Assembly (NCBI GenBank): GCA_900549845.1
Contig: URPT01000011.1
Coordinates: 1-20,988 of the forward strand
Direction: 5' to 3'
DNA: 20,988 nt
Source of the DNA: an uncultured Veillonella sp.
Lineage (GTDB): Bacteria; Bacillota; Negativicutes; Veillonellales; Veillonellaceae
In this document: positions 1-7,396 of the stretch, one piece after another
How the letters are laid out: the number at the start of each line of letters is the position of its first letter
How positions within the stretch are numbered: the stretch's first letter is position 1
Position numbers and translations under genes: made by a program
Notes under the pieces: model-generated
What the model was told of the DNA's origin: nothing
Databases searched by the model: none
The model's input: the letters and a program-made list of their open reading frames with translations, nothing else

Positions 1-223
1 TGTACAAGGCGCGTGCCACATCCTCTTCGTGCAAGAACCCTTCATCTTCAGGTTCCATTACAAAGATATGCTCTTTACCAAGGTCTAATAATTTTGGAAT
101 ATCCTCTTCCGTAATCACATGGCCACGGCGGAACGGCGTATCTTTCACCTCACCGATGACGATACGTACTAAATCATGTATTAACGCATGCCCTACAGCA
201 TCTTGTGTTCTAATGGATTTCAT
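1..223 (-). CDS. Molybdopterin-binding (MoeA-like) protein, 5' part only
   Basis: Only the first 74 codons are in the window; the gene runs off the left edge. The start ATG (221-223) is preceded by an AAAGGGGA ribosome binding site. The N-terminus reads MKSIRTQDAVGHALIHDLVR, followed by a KDTPFRRGHVITEEDIPKLL segment and LGKEHIFVMEPEDEGFLHEE. This matches the start of the Firmicute proteins related to MoeA and the molybdopterin-binding domain, where an AVG-L-HD opening and a GH-I--EDIP--L-LGKEH-- segment are typical. The family is thought to act in molybdenum cofactor metabolism. The MPT-binding fold itself would lie outside the window, so the assignment rests on the N-terminal resemblance alone. 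Confidence 0.72.
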   Translation of the reverse strand, partial: MKSIRTQDAVGHALIHDLVRIVIGEVKDTPFRRGHVITEEDIPKLLDLGKEHIFVMEPEDEGFLHEEDVARALY

Positions 224-260
224 TTCTTTCCCCTTTAATTCAAAATTTTATGTCATATAT

Positions 261-335
261 TGAATTCTAAATTCTATTCGAATATTAAATTCTAAATTCT
301 ACTTAAATGTAAAACTCTGAATTCTATACAATGTA
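261..335. repeat. Degenerate 25-bp tandem repeat, three units
   Basis: The 7-mer AATTCTA occurs at 263, 270, 288, 295 and 320. The spacings 263 to 288, 270 to 295 and 295 to 320 are all exactly 25 bases. The units are 261-285, 286-310 and 311-335, the third being most diverged. The repeat lies in the 265-base AT-rich gap 224-488, upstream of the molybdopterin-protein start at 223. I see no gene in the rest of that gap. Confidence 0.6.
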
Positions 336-488
336 TGTTATAACAACAAAATGTATCTAATCCTATTCTGAATATCTTACAAATTGGTTTATAAATATCT
401 TCCGAATAAGACCTAAATAGTCTTATGTATTAATCATATAAAAACGGCTTTATATATGCTGTAACTCAAGTCACCTTATTGGCCAAGA

Positions 489-869
489 TCAGATCGCACA
501 GAGTATACGCGCAAGTAATACACCAATCCAGCAAAGGATTAAGCCCCCTACAACTTGTACAAAGCCATAGAATAAAGCTTGTACATAGGACTCAGACATC
601 ATCAGTTGTAGCATTTCAAAAGCAAAAGTGGAGAATGTTGTAAATGCACCTAGCCCACCTACAACTAAGAAAAATCTCGCCAACTGTGGTAAGTCTGGCT
701 TTTGCATGTATAGCCCTAGTACAAGGCCAATAATGAGGCAACCGATAAGGTTTACTACGACCGTTCCATACGGAAAAGAGCTCACCTTTGTCATAACCCA
801 TTCACCAAGAGCCATACGGCATAATGCTCCAACGGCTCCACCGAGGGCAACTGCAATGTATTTTTCCAT
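489..869 (-). CDS. crcB: Fluoride ion channel CrcB/FluC
   Basis: A 126-residue protein of four hydrophobic segments, the normal length for this family. FluC channels form dual-topology dimers in the cytoplasmic membrane and let fluoride leave the cell. Family signatures are clear: ALGGAVGALCRMALG at the N-terminus, GTVVVNLIGCLIIG with the pore Asn, and GGLGAFTTFSTFAFEML, which contains the Phe-box and the TTFSTF motif. The start has a TGGAGGC ribosome binding site close upstream. Many Firmicutes carry two adjacent crcB genes; only one is visible here. I looked upstream (870-1000, minus strand) for the fluoride riboswitch and found no GGCGATGGTGTTCGCC-like core, so control by that RNA is not supported. 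Confidence 0.95.
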   Translation of the reverse strand: MEKYIAVALGGAVGALCRMALGEWVMTKVSSFPYGTVVVNLIGCLIIGLVLGLYMQKPDLPQLARFFLVVGGLGAFTTFSTFAFEMLQLMMSESYVQALFYGFVQVVGGLILCWIGVLLARILCAI

Positions 870-1021
870 ATTGCCTCCACTACTTACAGTACTATCCTAC
901 GATTTTCACAATACGTGTAATTATCTGAAATAACCGATAATTATCTAGTTTTCTATATTAGTCAATCACCAATAGTCTCAGTATACTATATTTAGAGAGC
1001 AGGGAAAAGGAAGGAATCCCT

Positions 1022-1411
1022 ATGAAATCTGCATCGACACCTCTAACTGAGCTACGAATCAACACCTATGAAGATCCGGTCTTACAGCATCAGTATGTTT
1101 GTTTAGGCCATAAAATTGCCCATATTCGCATATCTCTAAACATGTCTCAATATGAGCTAGCACACCACGTGGGTATTAGCCGCAGTTATTTGAGCAAGCT
1201 AGAATGCGGCACGGGCATATCTGGCATGTCCTTAGAGATTCTATTTAAAATCGCCCAAGCATTCCAAATTGATGTAGCTCAACTCGTAAGGCTACGAATC
1301 GTAGATTATAAAAGCTGTAATGCACATCTTTCATCACACTACAAACGATTAGAGTTTCTAAATCATACTCGTAACAATACGCCAGCAAAAGCTGATTCAA
1401 AGCTAAGCTAA
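1022..1411 (+). CDS. XRE-family helix-turn-helix transcriptional regulator
   Basis: A 129-residue protein with an AAGGAAGG ribosome binding site. Residues 28-84 form a Cro/C1-type HTH: LGHKIAHIRISLNMSQYELA, then the recognition helix around VGISRSYLSKLECG, then LEILFKIAQAFQID. The N-terminal 27 residues and the C-terminal 45 show no known domain, so no ligand can be named. It is divergent from crcB; a TATACT -10-like box at 982-987 fits a promoter for it, but the -35 is poor. The stop codon lies inside a pentanucleotide repeat, so the C-terminus could differ between strains. Targets are unknown. Confidence 0.88.
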   Translation: MKSASTPLTELRINTYEDPVLQHQYVCLGHKIAHIRISLNMSQYELAHHVGISRSYLSKLECGTGISGMSLEILFKIAQAFQIDVAQLVRLRIVDYKSCNAHLSSHYKRLEFLNHTRNNTPAKADSKLS

Positions 1412-1450
1412 GCTAAGCCAAGCCAAGCTAAGTTAAATTAAATTAATTAA
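1401..1450. repeat. Pentanucleotide tandem repeat across the regulator stop codon
   Basis: Successive 5-mers from 1401 read AGCTA, AGCTA, AGCTA, AGCCA, AGCCA, AGCTA, AGTTA, AATTA, AATTA. The first six fit AGCYA and the rest decay to an AT-rich form of the same period. The TAA stop of the upstream XRE gene (1409-1411) is built from the second and third units. Gain or loss of a unit would keep a stop nearby, so only the last residues would change. Confidence 0.7.
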
Positions 1451-1473
1451 ATACGGTAACTATCTAGTACATA

Positions 1474-1500
1474 AAAAGCTCCGCCAATGGCGGAGCCTTT
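1474..1500. terminator. Rho-independent terminator, probably bidirectional
   Basis: An 8-bp perfect GC-rich stem, GCTCCGCC (1478-1485) with GGCGGAGC (1489-1496), closes an AAT loop. On the minus strand it is followed by a run of five T, which serves the GntR gene ending at 1526. On the plus strand it is followed by CTTTC and may also end the XRE transcript. Confidence 0.85.
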
Positions 1501-1525
1501 CATATAGCATGCCCAATTAATGGCA

Positions 1526-2233
1526 TTATACTTCATTAAGTTTTTTGTGTTGCACCTCAGCATTAGCTTTTTTGAAGATAAATGCATTGTTAATGTGCTG
1601 ACGCATAGCAGTTTCTGCTGCCACTTCATCATGACGCTCAATAGCATCTACGATATGATCATGTTCATCGTCGCAATCATGTGTACGCACTGCATTGAAG
1701 GAGCTGATGTACATATCGCGATTAACGCGTTCACGGAAGCTAGCAAGGTACTCTACAACGCGTTCATTACCAGAGTAATGAGCGATCATTGTATGGAATC
1801 GACTGTTTACTTCAACACGTTCTGTAGCATCTTCGATTTCATGCATTTCTTTACAGATTTCACGCAATTCTTTAATTTGTTCGTCTGTAGCATGACGTGC
1901 ACAAAGTCTTGCACCAAGGCCTTCCATTACTTCACGCACTTGATACAATGCAATGATTTCCTCTGGAGTATCGGACTTTACAGTAACGCCCTTCCAAGGA
2001 ACGATCACTACGAGGTTATCTTTAGCCAATTTACGGAATGCTTCACGCACAGGTGTTGCACTCACTTGCAATTGCTCTGCAATCTTTACTTCGTTAAGCT
2101 TTTCTTGCGGCATCAATTCGCCTGTTAAGATAGCTGTTTTTAATGTCAAATAAACTTGTTCACTGAGCGGCAAGCGTTCAATGGAATCCACTGCGGATAA
2201 TTTATATTTATCTTTCGAATCTTGTTTTCCCAT
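1526..2233 (-). CDS. GntR-family transcriptional regulator, FadR/FCD subfamily
   Basis: A 235-residue protein. Residues 22-86 form the winged HTH of the GntR family (LSEQVYLTLKTAILTGEL, then LNEVKIAEQLQVSATPVREA, then the wing with GVTV). Residues about 96-218 form an all-helical FCD ligand domain. His147, His191 and His213 match the metal-binding histidines of FCD proteins; the usual Asp ahead of the FH motif is Asn143. FCD regulators usually sense small organic acids and control nearby catabolic or transport genes. Here the only divergent neighbour is a lipid kinase, so the inducer cannot be deduced. A palindrome at 2300-2319 is a candidate site for autoregulation. Confidence 0.92.
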   Translation of the reverse strand: MGKQDSKDKYKLSAVDSIERLPLSEQVYLTLKTAILTGELMPQEKLNEVKIAEQLQVSATPVREAFRKLAKDNLVVIVPWKGVTVKSDTPEEIIALYQVREVMEGLGARLCARHATDEQIKELREICKEMHEIEDATERVEVNSRFHTMIAHYSGNERVVEYLASFRERVNRDMYISSFNAVRTHDCDDEHDHIVDAIERHDEVAAETAMRQHINNAFIFKKANAEVQHKKLNEV

Positions 2234-2299
2234 TACTATCCCCTAATCTTATATCCCGTTATATCTTTCATACTTTCAAAGAACGGCTAAAATGAGTAT

Positions 2300-2319
2300 A
2301 ATATATTGTACGATATATT
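2300..2319. promoter_or_regulatory. Candidate operator palindrome between gntR-type gene and lipid kinase
   Basis: A 20-bp near-perfect palindrome centred on GTAC (2308-2311), of the form ATAT-T-GTAC-G-ATAT, has ten-base arms and a single mismatched pair. GntR/FadR-type regulators bind short palindromes built around GT-AC. It overlaps a TATACT box on the minus strand (2295-2300) suited to the GntR gene. That fits autorepression but is inferred. Confidence 0.5.
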
Positions 2320-2336
2320 TTTTATTTTGAATAAAT

Positions 2337-2364
2337 ATGTCATATATGATTTAGTGCATATAAT
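2337..2364 (+). promoter_or_regulatory. Candidate promoter for the lipid kinase gene
   Basis: A perfect TATAAT at 2359-2364 has a 4-of-6 match ATGTCA 16 bases upstream. The leader before the ATG at 2450 would be roughly 80 bases. Confidence 0.4.
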
Positions 2365-2449
2365 ACAATTATAGAGCCCATATCTAAGACTGTCAATTTA
2401 ACGATAGATAATAGCTATATCTCATTTTTGAAAGTAAGGAAGTTATATC

Positions 2450-3391
2450 ATGAGCCGTTGTTTGGTAATCATAAACCCTGTATCGGGTGGCGGTGCGGCG
2501 CGCCGATATGCCCTCGATTTACAATGGAAATTGAGCACCTTATTCGAAACGATTGAGGTCAAATTCACCACCGGTGAAGGAGATGCTACACGTTTTGCTA
2601 AGGATGCTTGCGAACGCGGATTCGATGCTGTATTCTGCATGGGCGGTGACGGCACCGTAAATGAAACCGTAAACGGTATTGCCCAAGGGGGCTTTAAATC
2701 TACCTTTGGTTTTATTCCAGTAGGTACTGTTAACGATATGTCTCGTGCCCTTGGCATTCACCAAAATCCAATACAAGCGATCAAACGTATTGATATCAAT
2801 CAAACTCGTACCATTGATATTGGTCGTTGCAATGATAAATATTTCTGCAACAATATCGCAGCCGGTGTTATTCCAAAGGTAATCGAAGAGGTTACCCCAA
2901 AGGAAAAAAGCATTTTAGGCCCACTCGCCTACTTCTTGCGCGCAGGCCAAGCATTGTTCACAACGAAGGACTACACATATCGCATCCAAACAGAGAACGA
3001 TGATTTTATCTGTAAATCACCGCTCGTGTTAGCATTGCTTACCAATGTAGTATCTAGCTTTGAACGCTTTATGCCAGAAGCCTCTGTAGACGATGGCTAT
3101 ATGCGTATCATCATCTTTAAGGAATACTTCATCCTCGATATCCTAAGCGTACTACCACTCATCATCAGTGGCGCCATCTATAATTCCCGTTATACAACAA
3201 CACTAACTGTAAAAAAAGCTCATATTGAACTATTATCTAATATCGGTGATTTACCTACTAATATGGACGGCGATCAAGGTCCATCCATGCCAGTAGATAT
3301 CGAAGTATTGCCGCGTGTACTAAAAGTATTCGCACCAGCAAAACACAAAAAGAAAAAGGCTTTGAATTTGCCTATATTACCGCATATATAA
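2450..3391 (+). CDS. Diacylglycerol kinase-fold lipid kinase (DgkB/YegS/BmrU type)
   Basis: A 313-residue soluble-type lipid kinase with an AAGGAAG ribosome binding site. The catalytic N-terminal domain shows NPVSGGG at residues 9-15, the nucleotide-binding GGDGT at 65-69 followed by VNETVNGI, and GTVNDMSRALGI from residue 92, equivalent to the family's GT-NDFAR-L. The second domain (about 140-300) has the beta-sandwich pattern with a DG-M and an NMDGD segment. The family phosphorylates diacylglycerol or related lipids at the inner membrane face, recycling DAG to phosphatidate. DgkB is the best-known Firmicute member, but the true substrate cannot be read from sequence. A Lys-rich patch (HKKKK) near the C-terminus could touch membrane lipid. 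It stands alone and ends in a strong terminator. Confidence 0.9.
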   Translation: MSRCLVIINPVSGGGAARRYALDLQWKLSTLFETIEVKFTTGEGDATRFAKDACERGFDAVFCMGGDGTVNETVNGIAQGGFKSTFGFIPVGTVNDMSRALGIHQNPIQAIKRIDINQTRTIDIGRCNDKYFCNNIAAGVIPKVIEEVTPKEKSILGPLAYFLRAGQALFTTKDYTYRIQTENDDFICKSPLVLALLTNVVSSFERFMPEASVDDGYMRIIIFKEYFILDILSVLPLIISGAIYNSRYTTTLTVKKAHIELLSNIGDLPTNMDGDQGPSMPVDIEVLPRVLKVFAPAKHKKKKALNLPILPHI

Positions 3392-3394
3392 CAC

Positions 3395-3428
3395 AAAAGC
3401 TCTCTATCCAAGGATAGAGAGCTTTTTT
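3395..3428. terminator. Rho-independent terminator after the lipid kinase
   Basis: A 15-bp perfect stem, 3395-3409 with 3412-3426, has an AA loop and runs into TTTTTT on the plus strand. The minus-strand exit is also T-rich, so it may serve the convergent addA transcript. Confidence 0.92.
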
Positions 3429-3506
3429 ATGTGTATTACATATCTAATTGTTACAACATATTACACACGTATAGAGAAATCCGCTAATCATATGTAGATG
3501 GCTAAA

Positions 3507-4103
3507 TTAATCTACAACAATTGCATCATGCAAGCGGAAGCTATAGATATAGCATGCTTTTACCGGCATCCCCGTCAATCGCTGTAACGCCTCTTTGTAG
3601 AGGTCCATTTGTATTTTATAGCGCTTGATGAGATCTTCCCCAGATTTGACGCGGTCCGTCTTGTAATCTACGAGAACCCATTCGCCGTCCTCTTCAAAGG
3701 CAGTATCGATAATACCTTGAAGGAATAGATTTTCGCCATCCTCTAAGGTATCATATACGCGTTTTCCTTCAAAGAGCATACTAAACGGCAATTCTCGTTC
3801 GATACGCTTAGCATTGATGAGACGCTTTCCAATGTCAGAACTGAAGAATTTATAAAGACTCGTATCGCTTAATAAATTTCGTTCTTCCTCCGTGAAAGTC
3901 CCTTTCGTTACAAGTGCATCAAGCTCTTTTGTTAAAGACGCTTGCGTATACTTAGTAAGCGGAAGCCACTGCATAGCTTCATGCATTAAGGTACCCCATT
4001 GAGCCCCTGTTAACACATCCTCTTCAGACTGTAATGCTTGCGGCTTGCGACCGAATACGGAGTTCGCTAAATCATCGGCTGAAACTGAAACAGTTTGTAC
4101 ACC
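3507..4103 (-). pseudogene. addA: addA 3' part: out-of-frame C-terminal nuclease domain
   Basis: This stretch continues AddA but in a different reading frame from the helicase part. Read from 4103 downwards it gives GVQTVSVSADDLANSVFG, then GAQWGTLMHEAMQWLPL, the usual start of the RecB-type nuclease domain. The catalytic motif LVDYKTD follows (Asp codon at 3666-3668), then IQMDLYKEAL. It ends IYSFRLHDAIVVD and TAA. A GTG at 4014-4016 could in principle start a 169-residue protein, but no good ribosome binding site precedes it. One extra base in the A-run at 4104-4107 would fuse it to the helicase and give about 1296 residues, normal for AddA. So this is either a real loss of the AddA nuclease or a sequencing error. 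Confidence 0.85.
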
Positions 4104-7100
4104 AAAATTGGCCTCGTGATATTATTAATATCCTTGCTATTTGCAGCATTAGATTCCTCTGTATCTAGCTTGATTGCCTGACCTAGAATAGTATCTGAGA
4201 CCGCTCGTTGAGCACCAGCTTCTACCGTATCTACTACTTCAGCAGGTGTATTAAGGGTATCAATAGTCCCTGCTTCTAGTTCTCGTTCTTGGAATCGTCG
4301 TTTCAATTCACTAACAGAGATTTTAGCAGTCCGTCGTGTGGCATCGTTGTACGGATAGGTATAGTTAAAGCGGTCTACTATTTCCTGTGGTAATTCTACA
4401 GCATTAACAGCTTTTAACTCACGTACCTTGTTGATAGTGGTTTCGTCAATATCTGCTTTATAATCGAGATCACCGTAAAGAGAGCCATCGTGAATTTCAA
4501 CCTTGATACGACATTTCTTGTCCGGTAAGTCAAAATAGGTTGGCCCTTCGTACTCAATGGCTACACGCAATGGATTGCCGCCGTCTAAATGACGAGCAAA
4601 GCCCATAATGAGCCAATCTAAATACGTATTGGCTTGAGTGATAATATCCGTTGGCAATTGTTGGCCTTCTACAGAGGCAGCATTTTTAATGAGTTCACCT
4701 AAGGTGCTCAACCCACCCTTAGAATTTTTAAAGCCTTTCACAAAGCCCGTCATAAACAGCTTATCTCGTGCTCGTGTTAACGCTACATAAAGAATACGCT
4801 GTTCCTCGGCTTTCAGGGCTGCCTCTTTGACATCTTTCACGTAGAACCACGGCATGGTCGGGAAGGATACTCGAATATCTGGGAAGTATCCCTTTAAGCC
4901 AAGGCCTGCGTTCTTATCGATAAGAAGCTCAGAGCGAAGGTCCATCATATTGAATTTCTTTTGCATCCCAGATAGGAATACAACAGGGAACTCGAGGCCC
5001 TTACTCTTGTGGATAGTCATGAGACGCACTACATTATCCGCTTCGCTTACTACATTGGCAAGAGGCATATCTTGATTGCTGTCGCGCAAGCTTTCAACAA
5101 AGCGCAAGAATCTAAAGAGTCCACGGAACCCTGAGGCCTCATAGCCCTTAGCGCGGTCGTATAAGGCGAGCACATTAGCACGACGCACGAGACCATTCGG
5201 CATGGCACCTACATAGTTTACATAGTCTTGAGATTCGTAAATATCCCACAATAAATCAGTCACACCGTGACGACGTGACAAGGTACGCCAACGCTCCATA
5301 TGTCCAATAAAAGCTAATAAACGCTCATCTTGTGATTCTTCTGCATAAGCTGGCATGAGAGACCACAAAGAGCCCTCACCAGACAGGCGCAACGCACCTA
5401 GCTCGTTTGCATCAAGCCCAACGAGACCGGAGTGCAACACCGCAGCCATCGGCAAGTCTTGTTCAGGATTATCTATGATGGATAACAACGCTAGTAAAAG
5501 CTGAATTTCTTGGGCTTCAAAGTAGCCGTCCCGTTCATTTACCACCGCAGGGATGCCCGCTTGGCGCATCGCCTCTACCGCACGAGTGCCCCAACCAGCC
5601 AAGGATCTGCGCAAAATAGCAAAATCACGCCACTCGATTTGACGGAACGTGCCATCTGGATTTTGCACCTTCTTCTTGGCACCGTGGATTTCCTTAATCT
5701 TTTGAATGATGAAATCTAGCTCACGCTCGTTGTTTTCAGGGTCATCCCCTTCGTCTTCGTCGCTTTCACTAGCACTGAGGGTATCCTTGCTCACATCGAG
5801 GAGCTGCAATTCCACGTCGCCTCCAACCCAATCCGGTGGCGCATCCTCTACGATGCGGCCCGGAATGAGCGACTCAGCCTCTGTATAGTTAAGCTCTGCT
5901 GCCTCTTCTGTCATAATTTGGTAGAACAAGAAATTCGTTGTAGCCAAAATATTTTCATGAGATCGGAAATTCTTCGCTAGGTCGATACGACGTTCCACCG
6001 CATCAGTACCGCCGTACGTATTATATTTCTCCATAAACAGAGAACTGTCCGCCATACGGAAGCTATAAATAGCCTGCTTCACGTCCCCCACGTAGAACCT
6101 ATTATCGACGCGAGAAATCAAGTTGATAATCGTCTCTTGCACACCGTTCGTATCTTGGTATTCGTCGACCATGATTTCTTTGAACGTATCTTGGAGCTCC
6201 TTCGCTACATCGGATGGCTGAGGGTCATCCTCTGTGCCTGGCTCAACGAGAAGGGCCAAGCATAGATGCTCCAAGTCACTAAAGTCCATAATGCCTTGCT
6301 CTTGTTTCATATCCCGATACGCCTTATGAAACGCAATAGTGAGCTCCACTAAACCTTCGATGATTGGATATTGAGCCTTGAACTGCTCTTGCAAGGTAGC
6401 TTCATGCACTGTGAATACAGCGGCTTGCATGGCTTTAAGGTCATCTTTATTTTGGGAGCCTAAAGATTTAAACTCAACTTTTAAACTAGGGTCAACCTCT
6501 TCTCCAAGTTTATTAAAGCGGTCTTTTATAAAGGTATCCATATGCTTACAAGCTTCACCCATATCGTACCATGTTTCAGCATTTGAAAGCATGCTTAGTG
6601 CAGCTAGTTGGTTATCGTATATGTTTTGCCATTTATGAGGCCCCACTGGATCGAGCAAGATTTGTTCCATCCGTTCTAAGCGCTCACGAATACGGTCAAT
6701 AACAGCTACATGTTGATTCCACATATATTGGCCCCATAGCGTATCGCTTGGGCTTACAGTCATGGCCTCTTTATAAGGCTCTAAGGCTTTTCGTAACCAT
6801 CCATCAGGATTGGCAAGGGACATAGCGTAGTTATATAAGGACATAATCTTCGCCGTTAAGCCTGCATCAGATTTATCATCACTGAAGAAGTCCGCCAATT
6901 CATAGATATTATAAAGACCTTCTTCATAAGCTTTAGTTAATAAATCGGCTAATACCTCTTGTTGTAAGAGCGCCATTTCTGCTTCGCTGCCAATGCGAGC
7001 CGTTGGGTTAATATCTAGCTTGTAGAAATAGGAACGAATTACCCATTGGCAGAAGGAGTGCAACGTAGAAATATGAGCAGATGGCAAGAGATTGAGCTGT

Positions 7101-7396
7101 CGTTCAAGACGCTCTTGCATAGCCTCGTCATCAGTAGACTCCATGGCTTTTGCCAAGGCAAGTCCAATACGGGCACTCATCTCTTGAGCTGCCGCCTTTG
7201 TAAAGGTTACAACCATGAGCTCTTGTACGGATAAAAGATTATCCATATCTTTAAGACGGGTAATAATGCGCTCTACAAGAACTGCCGTTTTACCTGAGCC
7301 AGCCGCAGCCGCTACTAGTAAGGTTTGATTATCTAAGGACGAGTCCTTCGGAGCTATGATGGCAGACTCCTGCTCTGGCGTCCATTTAACACCCAT
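4067..7396 (-). CDS. addA: ATP-dependent helicase/nuclease subunit A (AddA/RexA), frameshifted: helicase part
   Basis: AddA is the UvrD-like helicase subunit of the AddAB helicase-nuclease, which processes double-strand breaks for RecA. The ATG at 7394-7396 is preferred over one 24 bases upstream because a perfect AAGGAGGTGA (7402-7411) sits just ahead of it. Visible motifs are Walker A GSGKT (residues 33-37), VDEYQDTN with Asp411-Glu412 (Walker B), the NFRSHENIL segment, RLMTIHKSKGLEFPVVFL and YVALTRARDKL. The frame is correct to Pro1096, then reads about 13 foreign residues to a TAG at 4067-4069, giving 1109 residues without the nuclease domain. The start lies inside the last codons of addB (11-base overlap), suggesting translational coupling. 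Such a product should keep ATPase and helicase folds but lack the AddA nuclease. Confidence 0.93.
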   Translation of the reverse strand: MGVKWTPEQESAIIAPKDSSLDNQTLLVAAAAGSGKTAVLVERIITRLKDMDNLLSVQELMVVTFTKAAAQEMSARIGLALAKAMESTDDEAMQERLERQLNLLPSAHISTLHSFCQWVIRSYFYKLDINPTARIGSEAEMALLQQEVLADLLTKAYEEGLYNIYELADFFSDDKSDAGLTAKIMSLYNYAMSLANPDGWLRKALEPYKEAMTVSPSDTLWGQYMWNQHVAVIDRIRERLERMEQILLDPVGPHKWQNIYDNQLAALSMLSNAETWYDMGEACKHMDTFIKDRFNKLGEEVDPSLKVEFKSLGSQNKDDLKAMQAAVFTVHEATLQEQFKAQYPIIEGLVELTIAFHKAYRDMKQEQGIMDFSDLEHLCLALLVEPGTEDDPQPSDVAKELQDTFKEIMVDEYQDTNGVQETIINLISRVDNRFYVGDVKQAIYSFRMADSSLFMEKYNTYGGTDAVERRIDLAKNFRSHENILATTNFLFYQIMTEEAAELNYTEAESLIPGRIVEDAPPDWVGGDVELQLLDVSKDTLSASESDEDEGDDPENNERELDFIIQKIKEIHGAKKKVQNPDGTFRQIEWRDFAILRRSLAGWGTRAVEAMRQAGIPAVVNERDGYFEAQEIQLLLALLSIIDNPEQDLPMAAVLHSGLVGLDANELGALRLSGEGSLWSLMPAYAEESQDERLLAFIGHMERWRTLSRRHGVTDLLWDIYESQDYVNYVGAMPNGLVRRANVLALYDRAKGYEASGFRGLFRFLRFVESLRDSNQDMPLANVVSEADNVVRLMTIHKSKGLEFPVVFLSGMQKKFNMMDLRSELLIDKNAGLGLKGYFPDIRVSFPTMPWFYVKDVKEAALKAEEQRILYVALTRARDKLFMTGFVKGFKNSKGGLSTLGELIKNAASVEGQQLPTDIITQANTYLDWLIMGFARHLDGGNPLRVAIEYEGPTYFDLPDKKCRIKVEIHDGSLYGDLDYKADIDETTINKVRELKAVNAVELPQEIVDRFNYTYPYNDATRRTAKISVSELKRRFQERELEAGTIDTLNTPAEVVDTVEAGAQRAVSDTILGQAIKLDTEESNAANSKDINNITRPILVYKLFQFQPMI

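Noticed and set aside
870..1021. Possible fluoride riboswitch upstream of crcB
   Set aside because: The conserved GGCGATGGTGTTCGCC-type core is absent on the minus strand, and no matching pseudoknot partner is visible.
1520..2128. 202-codon open frame on the plus strand opposite the GntR gene
   Set aside because: It lies entirely antisense to a clearly recognisable regulator, has Cys/His/Phe-rich unlikely composition and no ribosome binding site.
4067..4112. Programmed ribosomal frameshift joining the two addA parts
   Set aside because: No X-XXY-YYZ slippery heptamer, no obvious downstream stem and no known precedent in AddA; a plain indel is simpler.
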